Of a DNA stretch of 64,000 bases, positions 42,653 to 51,347 are shown piece after piece. A program made the translations under genes and the position numbers. Position 1 is the stretch's first letter; each line of letters opens with the position of its first letter. The notes under the pieces were generated by a model, which ran no database searches, was not told the DNA's origin, and saw only the letters and a list, made by a program, of their open reading frames with translations. Origin of the DNA: Ardenticatena sp. GTDB taxonomy: Bacteria > Chloroflexota > Anaerolineae > Ardenticatenales > Ardenticatenaceae. The stretch lies in contig WFOS01000004.1 of NCBI GenBank assembly GCA_015487975.1, positions 1 to 64,000 on the forward strand, in the 5' to 3' direction.

Positions 42653-45540
42653 AGGGCTGCCTCCAATGCCGCTATGCGGTCAGCCAGCGCCAGCACATCA
42701 TCGGCGATCGCGCGTGCGGCAATGGTGATGTCTTGTGGAGCAGACGGCGCATGTGTCCCAACGACAATCACGCGCCGCGCCAGACGTGCGGCCTGGCTAT
42801 CGAACCCGAACGCCCAACCATGCCGCTGAATGAGCGGCAACGCCAGCGCGTACACATCGCCTGCACGGGCGTCATCCGCCACCAACCAGACGTAGGTATC
42901 GAACACAGGTTGCCCAACAGCAGGCGGGATGGGGATGCGAATGTGCATTTCGTTTTGCCCGTCGAGTGTCAGCGGTTTGGTGCGCACGTTGAGTGCGGGC
43001 AAAAACAGTCGGTAGGTGCCAGCCGGCAATTCCTCGAACACAAAATGCCCCTGCTCGTCAGTCGTGGTTTCAGCAACCGTCCCGCCATCTTCGCGTTGCA
43101 GCAACACACGCACGATCGGCGTGGGGGCATTTTGCACCTGCCCGCGAATGCGCGAAAGCGCAGGTGGTGGTGCAGACAACACCACGTCATGCACTTCGGG
43201 CGTCTGCTCGTGCTCGATGCGGATGGGCGCTGAACGTTGTTCGATTGCGGGGACAAAGATGGTGTACTCGCCGTCGGCAAGTTCTTCGAACACAAAGTTG
43301 CCGTGCGGGTCGGTCATCGTTTCGGCGACCACGCGCCCGGCCTGCTCCAACAGCACGGGGATGGGATGTGTGGCCATGTTACGCACGCGCCCAGTGATAC
43401 GCCCGACGGGCAACACAGGGACGCGCAGCGTGATATCGGTATCCCAGGGAGCTTCGCCGCCCACTGCCACCTCCTCCGAACGCAGGTCAAGCGCCGGCAC
43501 ATGCACCACGTACCGACCGGCGGAGAGGGCATCGAACGCAAAAGCCCCACGCTCATCGGTATTCGTTTCGGCAACGATGGTATCGCCCTTCAACAGAAGC
43601 AGGCGCAAGGGCGTCGAGGGGGCATTTTCCACACGCCCGCGAATGTGCCCCTGTTCCACGATCGGCTGCACCAGCACCTCACGCACATGCACCTCGGCGG
43701 TACTGACACCATCAAGCATGAGCTCCACCGTGCCAGGAATATCGTCGATATGCAGGCGGTAGGTGGCAGCAGGGAGATTTTCGATGACGGCGGCATCTGG
43801 GTCGATGTCGGGCTTGTTGCCAACGGGGACTGCAATCAATGCCCAAGGAGCTTCCAGTGAAACACGTCGGCCACGCAAGCCGGGGGTACGCACGATGATG
43901 CGTGAGCGCCGTTCGGTTGTGGCATCGCCACTGGGGTTCTTCACCTCGAATTGCCATTCCACCTGAGGCACAATCAACCGCACACGACGACGCTCGCGGC
44001 CATCCAGGGTGATGGGGCCTGCTTGGACATGGGGGTTTTGTTCGAGCACAAGCCGGTACGTGCCTGCCCACAGCCGGTCGAACACAAATGTGGCGTCGTT
44101 GATGCGCAGACGCCGCTCCACCCGCTCGAACCCTTCATCCTGCACAAAAAGCGTCAGGTCGGTGACAGGGGGCGCATTGACCAGCTCCCCTTCGATGGCG
44201 CTCAGGCGTGGGGGAACGATCAGAGGCGCAGGCGGCTCGCCGGGCACCGAGATCGCCTCGGTTTGCACACGCGTCCCTACCACTTCGGCGGTGTATGTGC
44301 CATGGAGAACCTGCTCGAAGTACGCACGCGCATCGTGATCCACGACCGCCTCGCTCACGTAATCGCCCGAATCACGGCGCAATACCACCACCTGCCCTTC
44401 GCCGTCATGCACCGTCACCGTCAGGGCAGCCGTGGGGGTATGACGTGGTACGCGCACCGGCCAGGGCGCGCGCTCTTTCACTGCTTGGACGATGGGGAGT
44501 TGCCCATTCGGCCAGCGTGGTGAGTACCAGGCGCTTTCTTCCCAATGGGGATTGTCGTGGTGCATGTCGGCATTGGCGATGAGCCAGGGACAATTGCAAA
44601 AGTAGTAGTCGGGCGCGTCGGCCATATGCGTGAAGCCAAACAGGTTGCAGGCAGTATGCAGGGTTTCATCCACGATGGGGTAACGGGGGTCCTGCGCACG
44701 CCCCATGACCATGCCCCCTTCGGTCGTCAGGATGGGCACTTCGAAGCCAAAGTACGCCACAAAGATGTCGCGATAGAGGCGGTATTTCAGAAACCCATTG
44801 CTATCGCTGCGCAGGGTACGCCCCGGCGCACGCCCTCGCAGCCGATGACGGTTGACTTCTTCGATTGCGATGGCGAAGCGATGGCGTTCGGCTTCTTCGG
44901 GAGAAACAGGCACGCCAAATTGGTTGACGAGGTCGTAGGGGTAATCGGGTGGGTGGTTGAGAAAGTAGTTGTGGATAGACAACCATCCCCCCTGAGCAAA
45001 CAAGTCAGTGCGCCCCTTGTCGGCGAGATAGCGCAAACTGCGGTGCAAAAAATCGACATCGTCCCAATGGCCACCTGGTGTGAGCGCAGGGTAGGCAGGC
45101 AAGCCGCCCTGTTCGAGCACGGTTTCGGCATCGGCAATCCATGCCTCGGTCACGAGAATGGGGAGTTGCTCACCAGCTTTCTGCCACTCGCCAGGCTGCC
45201 ACTCTTCCAGTAAATTCGGTTCGTTATTGACCTCGAAGTAGCGCACGCCAATGGCCACAAAGCGTTTCAGCCGCTCGATCAGCTCAGGTGTCAGACAGCC
45301 TGGGTTGGGTTGGAAGCGGTAGAGCCGCACGATGGGCATGATGTCATGCGCCAGGAGCAGTTCGCACAGATCTTCGGCGCCATCGTGCAACACTTTCACC
45401 CATTTGATGTTCATGGCTTGCAATTCAGGGAGCCAACGAGTGCGCACTTCTTGCAGAGGAACAGCGCCCGCAGGCCCCGCCGACCAATGAATGCCAAGCC
45501 CTGTATCGTTTTTGGGACGAGGGTATGCAGAAAGTTCCAT
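42649..45540 (-). CDS. Glycosidase-like barrel protein with carboxypeptidase-regulatory-like repeats
   Basis: The 963-aa protein starts with a TIM-barrel-like region (about 1-370) carrying Glu107 in FEVNNEPNLL and Glu274 in ILTTEGG, placed like the acid and nucleophile of clan GH-A glycosidases. From about residue 420 to 860 it has a chain of beta-sandwich repeats of the carboxypeptidase-regulatory type, several with the pattern VAETTTDEQGHFVFEELPAGTYRLFLPAL. The last 90 residues carry a domain shared with the 244-aa neighbour (YVWLVADDARAGD, FGFDSQAARLARRVIVVG). No signal peptide is visible. The start is the ATG at 45540 with GAGGAAAAG upstream. It probably recognises or cuts a glycan at the cell surface. 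Confidence 0.8.
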   Translation of the reverse strand: MELSAYPRPKNDTGLGIHWSAGPAGAVPLQEVRTRWLPELQAMNIKWVKVLHDGAEDLCELLLAHDIMPIVRLYRFQPNPGCLTPELIERLKRFVAIGVRYFEVNNEPNLLEEWQPGEWQKAGEQLPILVTEAWIADAETVLEQGGLPAYPALTPGGHWDDVDFLHRSLRYLADKGRTDLFAQGGWLSIHNYFLNHPPDYPYDLVNQFGVPVSPEEAERHRFAIAIEEVNRHRLRGRAPGRTLRSDSNGFLKYRLYRDIFVAYFGFEVPILTTEGGMVMGRAQDPRYPIVDETLHTACNLFGFTHMADAPDYYFCNCPWLIANADMHHDNPHWEESAWYSPRWPNGQLPIVQAVKERAPWPVRVPRHTPTAALTVTVHDGEGQVVVLRRDSGDYVSEAVVDHDARAYFEQVLHGTYTAEVVGTRVQTEAISVPGEPPAPLIVPPRLSAIEGELVNAPPVTDLTLFVQDEGFERVERRLRINDATFVFDRLWAGTYRLVLEQNPHVQAGPITLDGRERRRVRLIVPQVEWQFEVKNPSGDATTERRSRIIVRTPGLRGRRVSLEAPWALIAVPVGNKPDIDPDAAVIENLPAATYRLHIDDIPGTVELMLDGVSTAEVHVREVLVQPIVEQGHIRGRVENAPSTPLRLLLLKGDTIVAETNTDERGAFAFDALSAGRYVVHVPALDLRSEEVAVGGEAPWDTDITLRVPVLPVGRITGRVRNMATHPIPVLLEQAGRVVAETMTDPHGNFVFEELADGEYTIFVPAIEQRSAPIRIEHEQTPEVHDVVLSAPPPALSRIRGQVQNAPTPIVRVLLQREDGGTVAETTTDEQGHFVFEELPAGTYRLFLPALNVRTKPLTLDGQNEMHIRIPIPPAVGQPVFDTYVWLVADDARAGDVYALALPLIQRHGWAFGFDSQAARLARRVIVVGTHAPSAPQDITIAARAIADDVLALADRIAALEAAL

Positions 45541-45619
45541 ACAGTGCTTTTCCTCATGTTCGACTGACGTGCGGACGGCTCGCCTTCGATGGAGCGCACA
45601 CCCTGCGTTCTTGCCCTGT

Positions 45620-46741
45620 CTATTCAGGTTGGTCGAGTGAAAGCGTAGCGCCAGTGAGACGTTCCAGATTGGCGTAGGGGAAGACCATTTCTGTACCCCG
45701 CCCAAACGAGACCCGACACCCGGGCACTTCCAGCCCAGTTTCGGTTGGCCCTTCATTGACATCCAGCTCGGTGATGACACCAACCCGCCCCATCATCGGT
45801 GGCGTGAGCACACGCACAACGTCGCCAACATCGAAGGGGCGCCCCAATTCGGGTACCAGGGCATCGCCACGAGCCTCGGCACGCATGGACGGAATGAAAA
45901 TTTCGGGAAACTTCCGTTCGGACGAATCTGGTTCGACCGCGTTGATAATGACTTCACGCCCATCGTAATTGCTGAAAATATCGAAGGCGGGTTGCGCCAT
46001 TGGTTCACGGTGGAAGCCCCCCAGCACAACCACAGAGTAGGGCATTTGTCTGGCAACATCCAACAAATCGGGACGCAATGTTTCTACAATCAGGCCACGA
46101 ATGCCCACTTGCGCCGCCGCTTCGAAGAAAGCCGGTTCAACCGTGCGCCCGGCAACAATAATCATGCCCCGCATGCCAATTTCCAAACGACGACTGGGCA
46201 TCACTTCGTGAGGGCGTTTGACCCCCATGCGCAACACGCCGATGTTGGTGTGCCCATTCCCCCACCAGCCTTGGACAAGCGCCCCAACGGCTTCGATCAC
46301 GATTCCGTAGCGGGGCAACAGGCCGATGACTTTGCCACGATAGCCGGCACGCAGGTTTTCTTCTTCGCCGATCGTTTCCAGCAAAATGCGGCCATAGGGA
46401 TCGATATGCAAAATACGCCCTCGCATCGGCGCACGCACACGCTTGCGCCGGATGACGCTGCCGGCTTCGGCCAAGATTTCGCCTTCTTCGACAAGCTGGT
46501 CGGCTTGAACACGCAGGGCTTTTTTCACAGCCGACAGTTTTTTCAGCCCCAGCATCTCGGCAATATCGAACATGTGCAGGATTCGTCGTCCCGGCATCTG
46601 GGCGACGACGTCGTTGGCCTGGACAGTGCGCCCCTGCTGCACCAAGACCAGACCAGGTGCGCTAAGCAGGCGTTCGCGTTGAATGCGCACCAACGGCGCA
46701 ACAATCAATTCCTGGGGTGTATAGCGTTCAGCTACCAACAT
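45620..46741 (-). CDS. Hypothetical protein with barrel-sandwich and KOW-like regions
   Basis: The 373-aa protein is not recognised. Residues about 70-130 look like a barrel-sandwich hybrid, as in biotinyl/lipoyl or MFP domains (GEILAEAGSVIRRKRVRAP, MRGRILHIDPYGRI). The C-terminal about 70 residues contain FDVGDVVRVLTPPMMGRVGVI, which resembles a KOW motif. The middle has alternating beta strands and helices. The start at ATG 46741 overlaps the GlmL-like gene by 14 nt, so the two are coupled. It is probably a cytoplasmic partner of the GlmL-like protein. Confidence 0.7.
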   Translation of the reverse strand: MLVAERYTPQELIVAPLVRIQRERLLSAPGLVLVQQGRTVQANDVVAQMPGRRILHMFDIAEMLGLKKLSAVKKALRVQADQLVEEGEILAEAGSVIRRKRVRAPMRGRILHIDPYGRILLETIGEEENLRAGYRGKVIGLLPRYGIVIEAVGALVQGWWGNGHTNIGVLRMGVKRPHEVMPSRRLEIGMRGMIIVAGRTVEPAFFEAAAQVGIRGLIVETLRPDLLDVARQMPYSVVVLGGFHREPMAQPAFDIFSNYDGREVIINAVEPDSSERKFPEIFIPSMRAEARGDALVPELGRPFDVGDVVRVLTPPMMGRVGVITELDVNEGPTETGLEVPGCRVSFGRGTEMVFPYANLERLTGATLSLDQPE

Positions 46742-48482
46742 AGAGCATCCAATCCTGAACCAGTTTACGTTGCGTGACGAGGGTTTCGACTTGTGGGATG
46801 GGGCGGCCACGTGCATCCACAATCAAACCAACGGAACCGCCATGAATGGTCACGGTGCGCTTGCGGCCACTTCCTTCGCCAATGTCGATGCCACGCGCCG
46901 GTTTGAGTTCAAGCGTGAGTTTCGCACCGGGCGGAACGTACTCGCGGTAGAGCTGTCCCGCTTCGACTTCGACGGTATAGGCACCACCACCAGGCATGGG
47001 CATGGTAAATTCGAGCACTTTTTTGCCCGGGCTCATCTCTCCAAAGGGAACGATCAGCGTCCCCAATGTTTCGAACATGTCGAAGCGCAGCAAGTCGGCA
47101 ACGAGCCTTTGCTCTTCTTCTGCCAAATAGCCCACCAACGGAAGCAATCCGAGCCGTTCTCGCAAAAGCCGCATCACACCAACGGGCTGCACAGCGTCGA
47201 TCAATATCATGGCTGCCTGCGCCGGGCGTGGGACGTTTTGAATGACCCCACCCGAGCCAATGAGAAAATCAGGGGCGGGAAACCCAGTTTCATGGCGATA
47301 GGTGGCAGGCAATGTGCGAATGGTTTTGCCCAAGAGCACACGCGCAGCGGCATGTTCCAGCCAGAGCAAATCTTCCATGGTCGGACGAATGTGGGGGCGC
47401 AATGCACGCTGCCACAAAAGCGCTAGTAAATCCCGCTCCGGCGTCATGCCGGGGGTCCAGCGAAGCACCTGCTCCAACACCTCACCTTGCAGCAGGTTCA
47501 CCAGGCTGTATCCCGTGCCCCAATCCACATCGATGAAAGAACGATAGGCGGTCGCATTGGCGGCGACCACCTGTGTCGCTTCGGAGCCGATATAGGCGTA
47601 GAGGATGGAACCAGACGTTTGGCGGCTGAGATGGCGGATGCTCAACGTGCGCATCGCGGGAGCCGAACGGATGGTAAAGTTCGACCAGCTCTGAATAGCG
47701 CCAAAACCGGGAAGACGGGCAATGCGCGTTTCCTGATAGTAGGTTTCGAGCAGATCAAGCGTTTCTTCGGCAACGGTGTATTCGTCGGGCTGGTCTTCGA
47801 TGAGAACGGCTTCGAGTGTGCTGTTTTTATGCAGAAGCGGGTAGAGCGTATCCTGCACAGCCTTGGACCCCACCACGATCACGAGGGCACGATCGCGTGG
47901 TTCGTGCATATCCTGCAATAGAGCAATGCTCTGCCCCAACTCTTCGAGGCTGGGGGGAATTTCTTGCAATGTTGCCGCACTGACAAGAATCACGTCGGGC
48001 GGTGTCTGGCTGAGCGTGGCAATCGCTTCGAGCAGGTTCCCCCCCCACGAGAGCGTTTTAGGGGCTGCCACCAGACGGAAAATCACACGTGTGGGCAGGC
48101 TCCCGGCAGCGACCATAGCGATTGGAAGGTCAACCTCTTCATCGAAGGCAAAAATGGCGACATTCATTGGTTTCACCAGGCTGACCGTCGCGAGGAACAT
48201 ATCCACGCCCTGCCCTTCGGCGTTTTCAGGCGTGATAACAGCCAGGCTGGAGCCAATGCCCTGTGCCAAAATGTGCCGTCCCGTCGTCTCTTCGATCTCG
48301 CGCACGGCAAAATTCAGCCCATTGATGAGATTGGGTGATGGCGGCGCAATCGTTGTCGCGGCAACACCATTGGCAACAAACCGGTAATGCCCTGCTACCT
48401 GGTCGATCAAAGAGGCAACCGTGCGCAGGTTGTCAATGTCGGCGTACAACAACGATTCGAGGACACGTGTGTAGGCGTTCAT
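46728..48482 (-). CDS. GlmL/MutL-like protein with degenerate ATP-binding motif
   Basis: The 584-aa protein has the fold pattern of GlmL/MutL, the ASKHA-type ATPase found next to glutamate mutase genes: NFAVREIEETTGRHIL near residues 57-72, FIDVDWGTGYSLVNL near 317-331, and a long region ending DFLIGSGGVIQNVPRPAQAAMILIDA. In typical GlmL the N-terminal phosphate-binding motif is DxGSTxTK; here it is replaced by ADIDNLRTVASLID, so the first phosphate loop is degenerate while the second (DWGTGYS) is conserved. No glutamate mutase subunit is in the window. Related proteins in this phylum have been annotated 'glutamate mutase L' without known function. It is in an operon with a membrane-anchored acidic protein upstream. 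Confidence 0.85.
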   Translation of the reverse strand: MNAYTRVLESLLYADIDNLRTVASLIDQVAGHYRFVANGVAATTIAPPSPNLINGLNFAVREIEETTGRHILAQGIGSSLAVITPENAEGQGVDMFLATVSLVKPMNVAIFAFDEEVDLPIAMVAAGSLPTRVIFRLVAAPKTLSWGGNLLEAIATLSQTPPDVILVSAATLQEIPPSLEELGQSIALLQDMHEPRDRALVIVVGSKAVQDTLYPLLHKNSTLEAVLIEDQPDEYTVAEETLDLLETYYQETRIARLPGFGAIQSWSNFTIRSAPAMRTLSIRHLSRQTSGSILYAYIGSEATQVVAANATAYRSFIDVDWGTGYSLVNLLQGEVLEQVLRWTPGMTPERDLLALLWQRALRPHIRPTMEDLLWLEHAAARVLLGKTIRTLPATYRHETGFPAPDFLIGSGGVIQNVPRPAQAAMILIDAVQPVGVMRLLRERLGLLPLVGYLAEEEQRLVADLLRFDMFETLGTLIVPFGEMSPGKKVLEFTMPMPGGGAYTVEVEAGQLYREYVPPGAKLTLELKPARGIDIGEGSGRKRTVTIHGGSVGLIVDARGRPIPQVETLVTQRKLVQDWMLYVGS

Positions 48483-48488
48483 ATCGTT

Positions 48489-49043
48489 TTAGAGCACAAA
48501 TCCGTTGATGATGAGTATGACGAGTACGATCAGCGCGAGCAGAAGCAACACCAGGCGCACTGTGCGTTGAGCACGGCTGGGTTCTTTTGGCGGCGGCATA
48601 CGGCGCCTGCGAGATTGACGCCGCGGCTTTTCATCGAGGATGGCTTGTTGAGCAGTGTCGGCCATGTCGAGCGAGAGTGACGGTGCTTCGCTCGGCTCGC
48701 CCACCATACTGGATGGGAAGGGGGGCACTTTGTGCGGCAAGACGATAATCGGCTCAATCGGAATCGGGTTGGGAACGCCTGCCAATAAGCCACTGCCTTC
48801 GACCACTTCGGCTGGGTCTTGCGGCTTGCGTGTCACGAAGACACTTTCGCTGCTTCCGACTTCGGGCATGCGTTCTTGCTCATCCTCGACCAACCATTCG
48901 GGCAATTCGCTGAAATCAATGTCATCCGTCCAGGCCGATTGTGCAGCATCGCTTTGTTCCTTGGCTAAATCGCGCAACCAGTCTGGCAGGTTGGACATTG
49001 TGTCATCCGAAGGTTTCTTGTCTTTGTCTTTTTCATCACTCAT
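48489..49043 (-). CDS. Acidic protein with single C-terminal transmembrane anchor
   Basis: The 184-aa protein starts with a charged run (SDEKDKDKKPSDD) and has two similar short motifs, LPDWLRDL and LPEWLVED, in a strongly acidic, probably unstructured region. A basic stretch (RRQSRRRRMPPP) precedes one hydrophobic helix at the very C-terminus (VLLLLALIVLVILIING). This is a tail-anchored layout facing the cytosol. The LP-W-L motifs could be docking sites for a partner such as the GlmL-like protein, whose gene starts 6 nt later. The ATG at 49043 has GGGAG upstream. Confidence 0.72.
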   Translation of the reverse strand: MSDEKDKDKKPSDDTMSNLPDWLRDLAKEQSDAAQSAWTDDIDFSELPEWLVEDEQERMPEVGSSESVFVTRKPQDPAEVVEGSGLLAGVPNPIPIEPIIVLPHKVPPFPSSMVGEPSEAPSLSLDMADTAQQAILDEKPRRQSRRRRMPPPKEPSRAQRTVRLVLLLLALIVLVILIINGFVL

Positions 49044-49178
49044 GGCGTCGCTCCCACCACTTTGACAGGACAAGGGATTGGCGTCTTTCAGTATAACACC
49101 AGATGCTTGTGCGGAGCAAGCGCCTTTTCAATGAACGATCGTTTTGGATGCACAACCACATCCCCGTCGCCTGCTGAT

Positions 49179-49206
49179 TGCAGCGCGCTTTTCTTTTTCG
49201 TATAAT
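49179..49206 (+). promoter_or_regulatory. Promoter of methylmalonyl-CoA mutase subunit gene
   Basis: TTGCAG (49179-49184) and a perfect TATAAT (49201-49206) are 16 nt apart. Confidence 0.65.
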
Positions 49207-49295
49207 TCACCAGTGGTGTGAGCCCATAGAATGCATGTGTTTCGGCAACGAAGCCGAGAAATATGCGAGACAACTGCATAGGGGGGTCCAACGAC

Positions 49296-49769
49296 ATGAG
49301 CGACAACAGCCTGAACAACATTCGCATTTTGATTGCCAAGCCGGGGTTGGATGGCCACGACCGTGGCGCCAAAGTGGTGGCACGCGCCTTGCGCGATGCC
49401 GGATTCGAGGTGATTTACACCGGCTTGCGCCAGACACCCGAGATGATTGTGGAATCAGCCATTCAGGAAGATGTGGACGCGATTGGTTTGAGCTTGCTCA
49501 GCGGGGCGCACATGACGATTTTCCCACGTGTGCGCAAATTGATGGATGAAAATGGGCTCGAAGATGTGATTTTGTTCGGCGGTGGCATTATCAGCGAGAG
49601 CGACGCCAAAATTCTCAAAGAGCAATATGGCGTGGCGGGCGTTTTTGGTCCCGGTACGCTGATGAGCACCATCATCGATTTTTTGAAAGATGAGTTGCGC
49701 AAACGCGGCAAACTGCCCCCCGAAGAAACGCCCGCTCCTGAAAACAACGACCAGGCGCAAGAAGCATGA
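49296..49769 (+). CDS. Methylmalonyl-CoA mutase, cobalamin-binding small subunit
   Basis: The 157-aa protein is a stand-alone B12-binding domain of the methylmalonyl-CoA mutase type. The base-off cobalamin motif DGHDRGAK has His21 as cobalt ligand; SLLSGAH and GGGIISESD also match. It would combine with a catalytic large subunit encoded elsewhere and interconvert methylmalonyl-CoA and succinyl-CoA or a related pair. The start is ATG 49296 with GGGGGG 9 nt upstream; an in-frame ATG lies at 49263. The stop overlaps the meaB start (ATGA). Confidence 0.92.
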   Translation: MSDNSLNNIRILIAKPGLDGHDRGAKVVARALRDAGFEVIYTGLRQTPEMIVESAIQEDVDAIGLSLLSGAHMTIFPRVRKLMDENGLEDVILFGGGIISESDAKILKEQYGVAGVFGPGTLMSTIIDFLKDELRKRGKLPPEETPAPENNDQAQEA

Positions 49770-50716
49770 ATACCACACTGCCAGAAGCCACCGAATTGGT
49801 CGAACGATTGCTTGCAGGCGACCGTCGCGCTCTGGCACGGGCGATTACCCGCGTGGAAAATGGCGGGCCTGTGGGGGAAGCCATTCTGGCGCAGCTCTAT
49901 CCACGCACCGGGCACGCCCATATTGTTGGCATTACCGGGCCGCCGGGGGCTGGCAAAAGCACGCTCGTCAATGCACTGACGAAAGTCTTTCGAGAGCGCG
50001 ACAAGCGTGTGGCGATTGTGGCGATCGACCCCACCAGCCCCTTTTCGGGCGGGGCGCTGCTGGGCGACCGTATCCGTATGCGCGACCACACCGGCGATGC
50101 GGGCGTCTTCATCCGTAGCATGGCGACGCGCGGGAGCCTGGGGGGGTTGGCACGCGCCACCGGCGATGTGGTCTCGGTGCTGGATGCTGCCGGGTTCGAT
50201 CTCATCTTCATCGAAACGGTCGGCGCGGGGCAGGTAGAAGTGGACATTGCCCGTGAGGCGCATACCACCATCGTCATCGAAGTGCCCGGCCTGGGCGACG
50301 ATGTGCAAAGCATCAAAGCAGGCCTGCTCGAAATCGCCGACATTTTCGTCGTCAACAAAGCCGACCACCCCGACGCTACGCGCGTGATACGCACGCTGCG
50401 CATGATGCTCGACCTGGGGCATCCGCGCTCCGCGTGGAACATTCCTATTCTGCCGACGGTAGCCACACGTGGGGAAGGCGTCCCAGAGGTTGCCGATGCG
50501 ATCGAGGCGCATCGCCGCTACCTGGAAGAGAGTGGCGAATGGCAAACTCGTGTGCGCCTCCGTGCCGAAAACGAGTTCGAACGAATTTTGCGGCGTGAAC
50601 TGGTGGCACGCTTGCGCCGCCGCTTACCGCCTGGCGAATACGAACGCACACTGGACGAAATTACGCGGCGCGGGATCGATCCATACACCGCCGCGCATCG
50701 CCTTCTGGAAGGGTGA
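49766..50716 (+). CDS. meaB: Methylmalonyl-CoA mutase-associated GTPase MeaB
   Basis: MeaB guards and reactivates methylmalonyl-CoA mutase by GTP-driven control of cofactor loading. The 316-aa protein has the P-loop GPPGAGKST (about residues 53-61), the [18 protein letters not shown] segment, ETVGAGQVE and NKAD. Its length fits MeaB/ArgK. Translation is coupled to the B12 subunit by ATGA, which supports the same physiological unit. Confidence 0.95.
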   Translation: MNTTLPEATELVERLLAGDRRALARAITRVENGGPVGEAILAQLYPRTGHAHIVGITGPPGAGKSTLVNALTKVFRERDKRVAIVAIDPTSPFSGGALLGDRIRMRDHTGDAGVFIRSMATRGSLGGLARATGDVVSVLDAAGFDLIFIETVGAGQVEVDIAREAHTTIVIEVPGLGDDVQSIKAGLLEIADIFVVNKADHPDATRVIRTLRMMLDLGHPRSAWNIPILPTVATRGEGVPEVADAIEAHRRYLEESGEWQTRVRLRAENEFERILRRELVARLRRRLPPGEYERTLDEITRRGIDPYTAAHRLLEG

Positions 50717-50717
50717 A

Positions 50718-51296
50718 ATGGTCCGACAACAGAGGCAGACGCCACCTTCGGCACACATTGATTGGCCAATTCAGACGCATACCAAGGACGGCGCTCCCGT
50801 CGTCCTGCGTCCGATGAAACGCCGCGATGTGTGGCGGGCAGCCAGCGGGCTGGGGTATGTTTCGCGCCAGAGTTTCCACATCGGGGTCGAAGATGTGAGC
50901 ATCGGGCAGGTTGCCAACGAGTTCATGGTCTCGTTGAAACTGCCACGCTACCTCTATCTGGTCGCCGAGGTGGAAGATGATTTTGCTGGGCTGGCAACAG
51001 CACGCCCCGGCCGCTTTGGCGAGAAAGATTTTCACGTAGCGACGCTCAGCATCTGGCTTTTGCCGTTTGCCCGCAACCGTGGCGTGGGGCGCGAGATGAT
51101 GAAAACCCTCATCGAATGGTGCCGTGTGGTCGGCTACGAGAAAGCCGAGCTGGAAGTCTTTGCCAACAACGCGCCCGCTGTGCATCTGTACCGCTCACTT
51201 GGTTTCGAAATCGAAGCCATCCAACGCCGTGCCGTACGCACACCTCGTGGCACATACACTCACAACATTTTCATGGGGCTTTTCCTCACTTCCTGA
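50718..51296 (+). CDS. GNAT-family N-acetyltransferase
   Basis: The 192-aa protein has motif A FARNRGVGREMMKTLIEW and the B region VFANNAPAVHLYRSLGFE, typical of RimI/RimJ-like acetyltransferases. The ATG at 50718 lies 1 nt after the meaB stop codon. The substrate is not known. A strong terminator follows. Confidence 0.9.
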   Translation: MVRQQRQTPPSAHIDWPIQTHTKDGAPVVLRPMKRRDVWRAASGLGYVSRQSFHIGVEDVSIGQVANEFMVSLKLPRYLYLVAEVEDDFAGLATARPGRFGEKDFHVATLSIWLLPFARNRGVGREMMKTLIEWCRVVGYEKAELEVFANNAPAVHLYRSLGFEIEAIQRRAVRTPRGTYTHNIFMGLFLTS

Positions 51297-51313
51297 GCCC
51301 CCCTGCCATCGGA

Positions 51314-51347
51314 AACCAGCCGCCAACATGCACGTTGGCGGCTGGTT
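51314..51347. terminator. Bidirectional terminator, GNAT and comEC
   Basis: The 14-bp stem AACCAGCCGCCAAC / GTTGGCGGCTGGTT with a 6-nt loop separates convergent genes. Confidence 0.85.
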
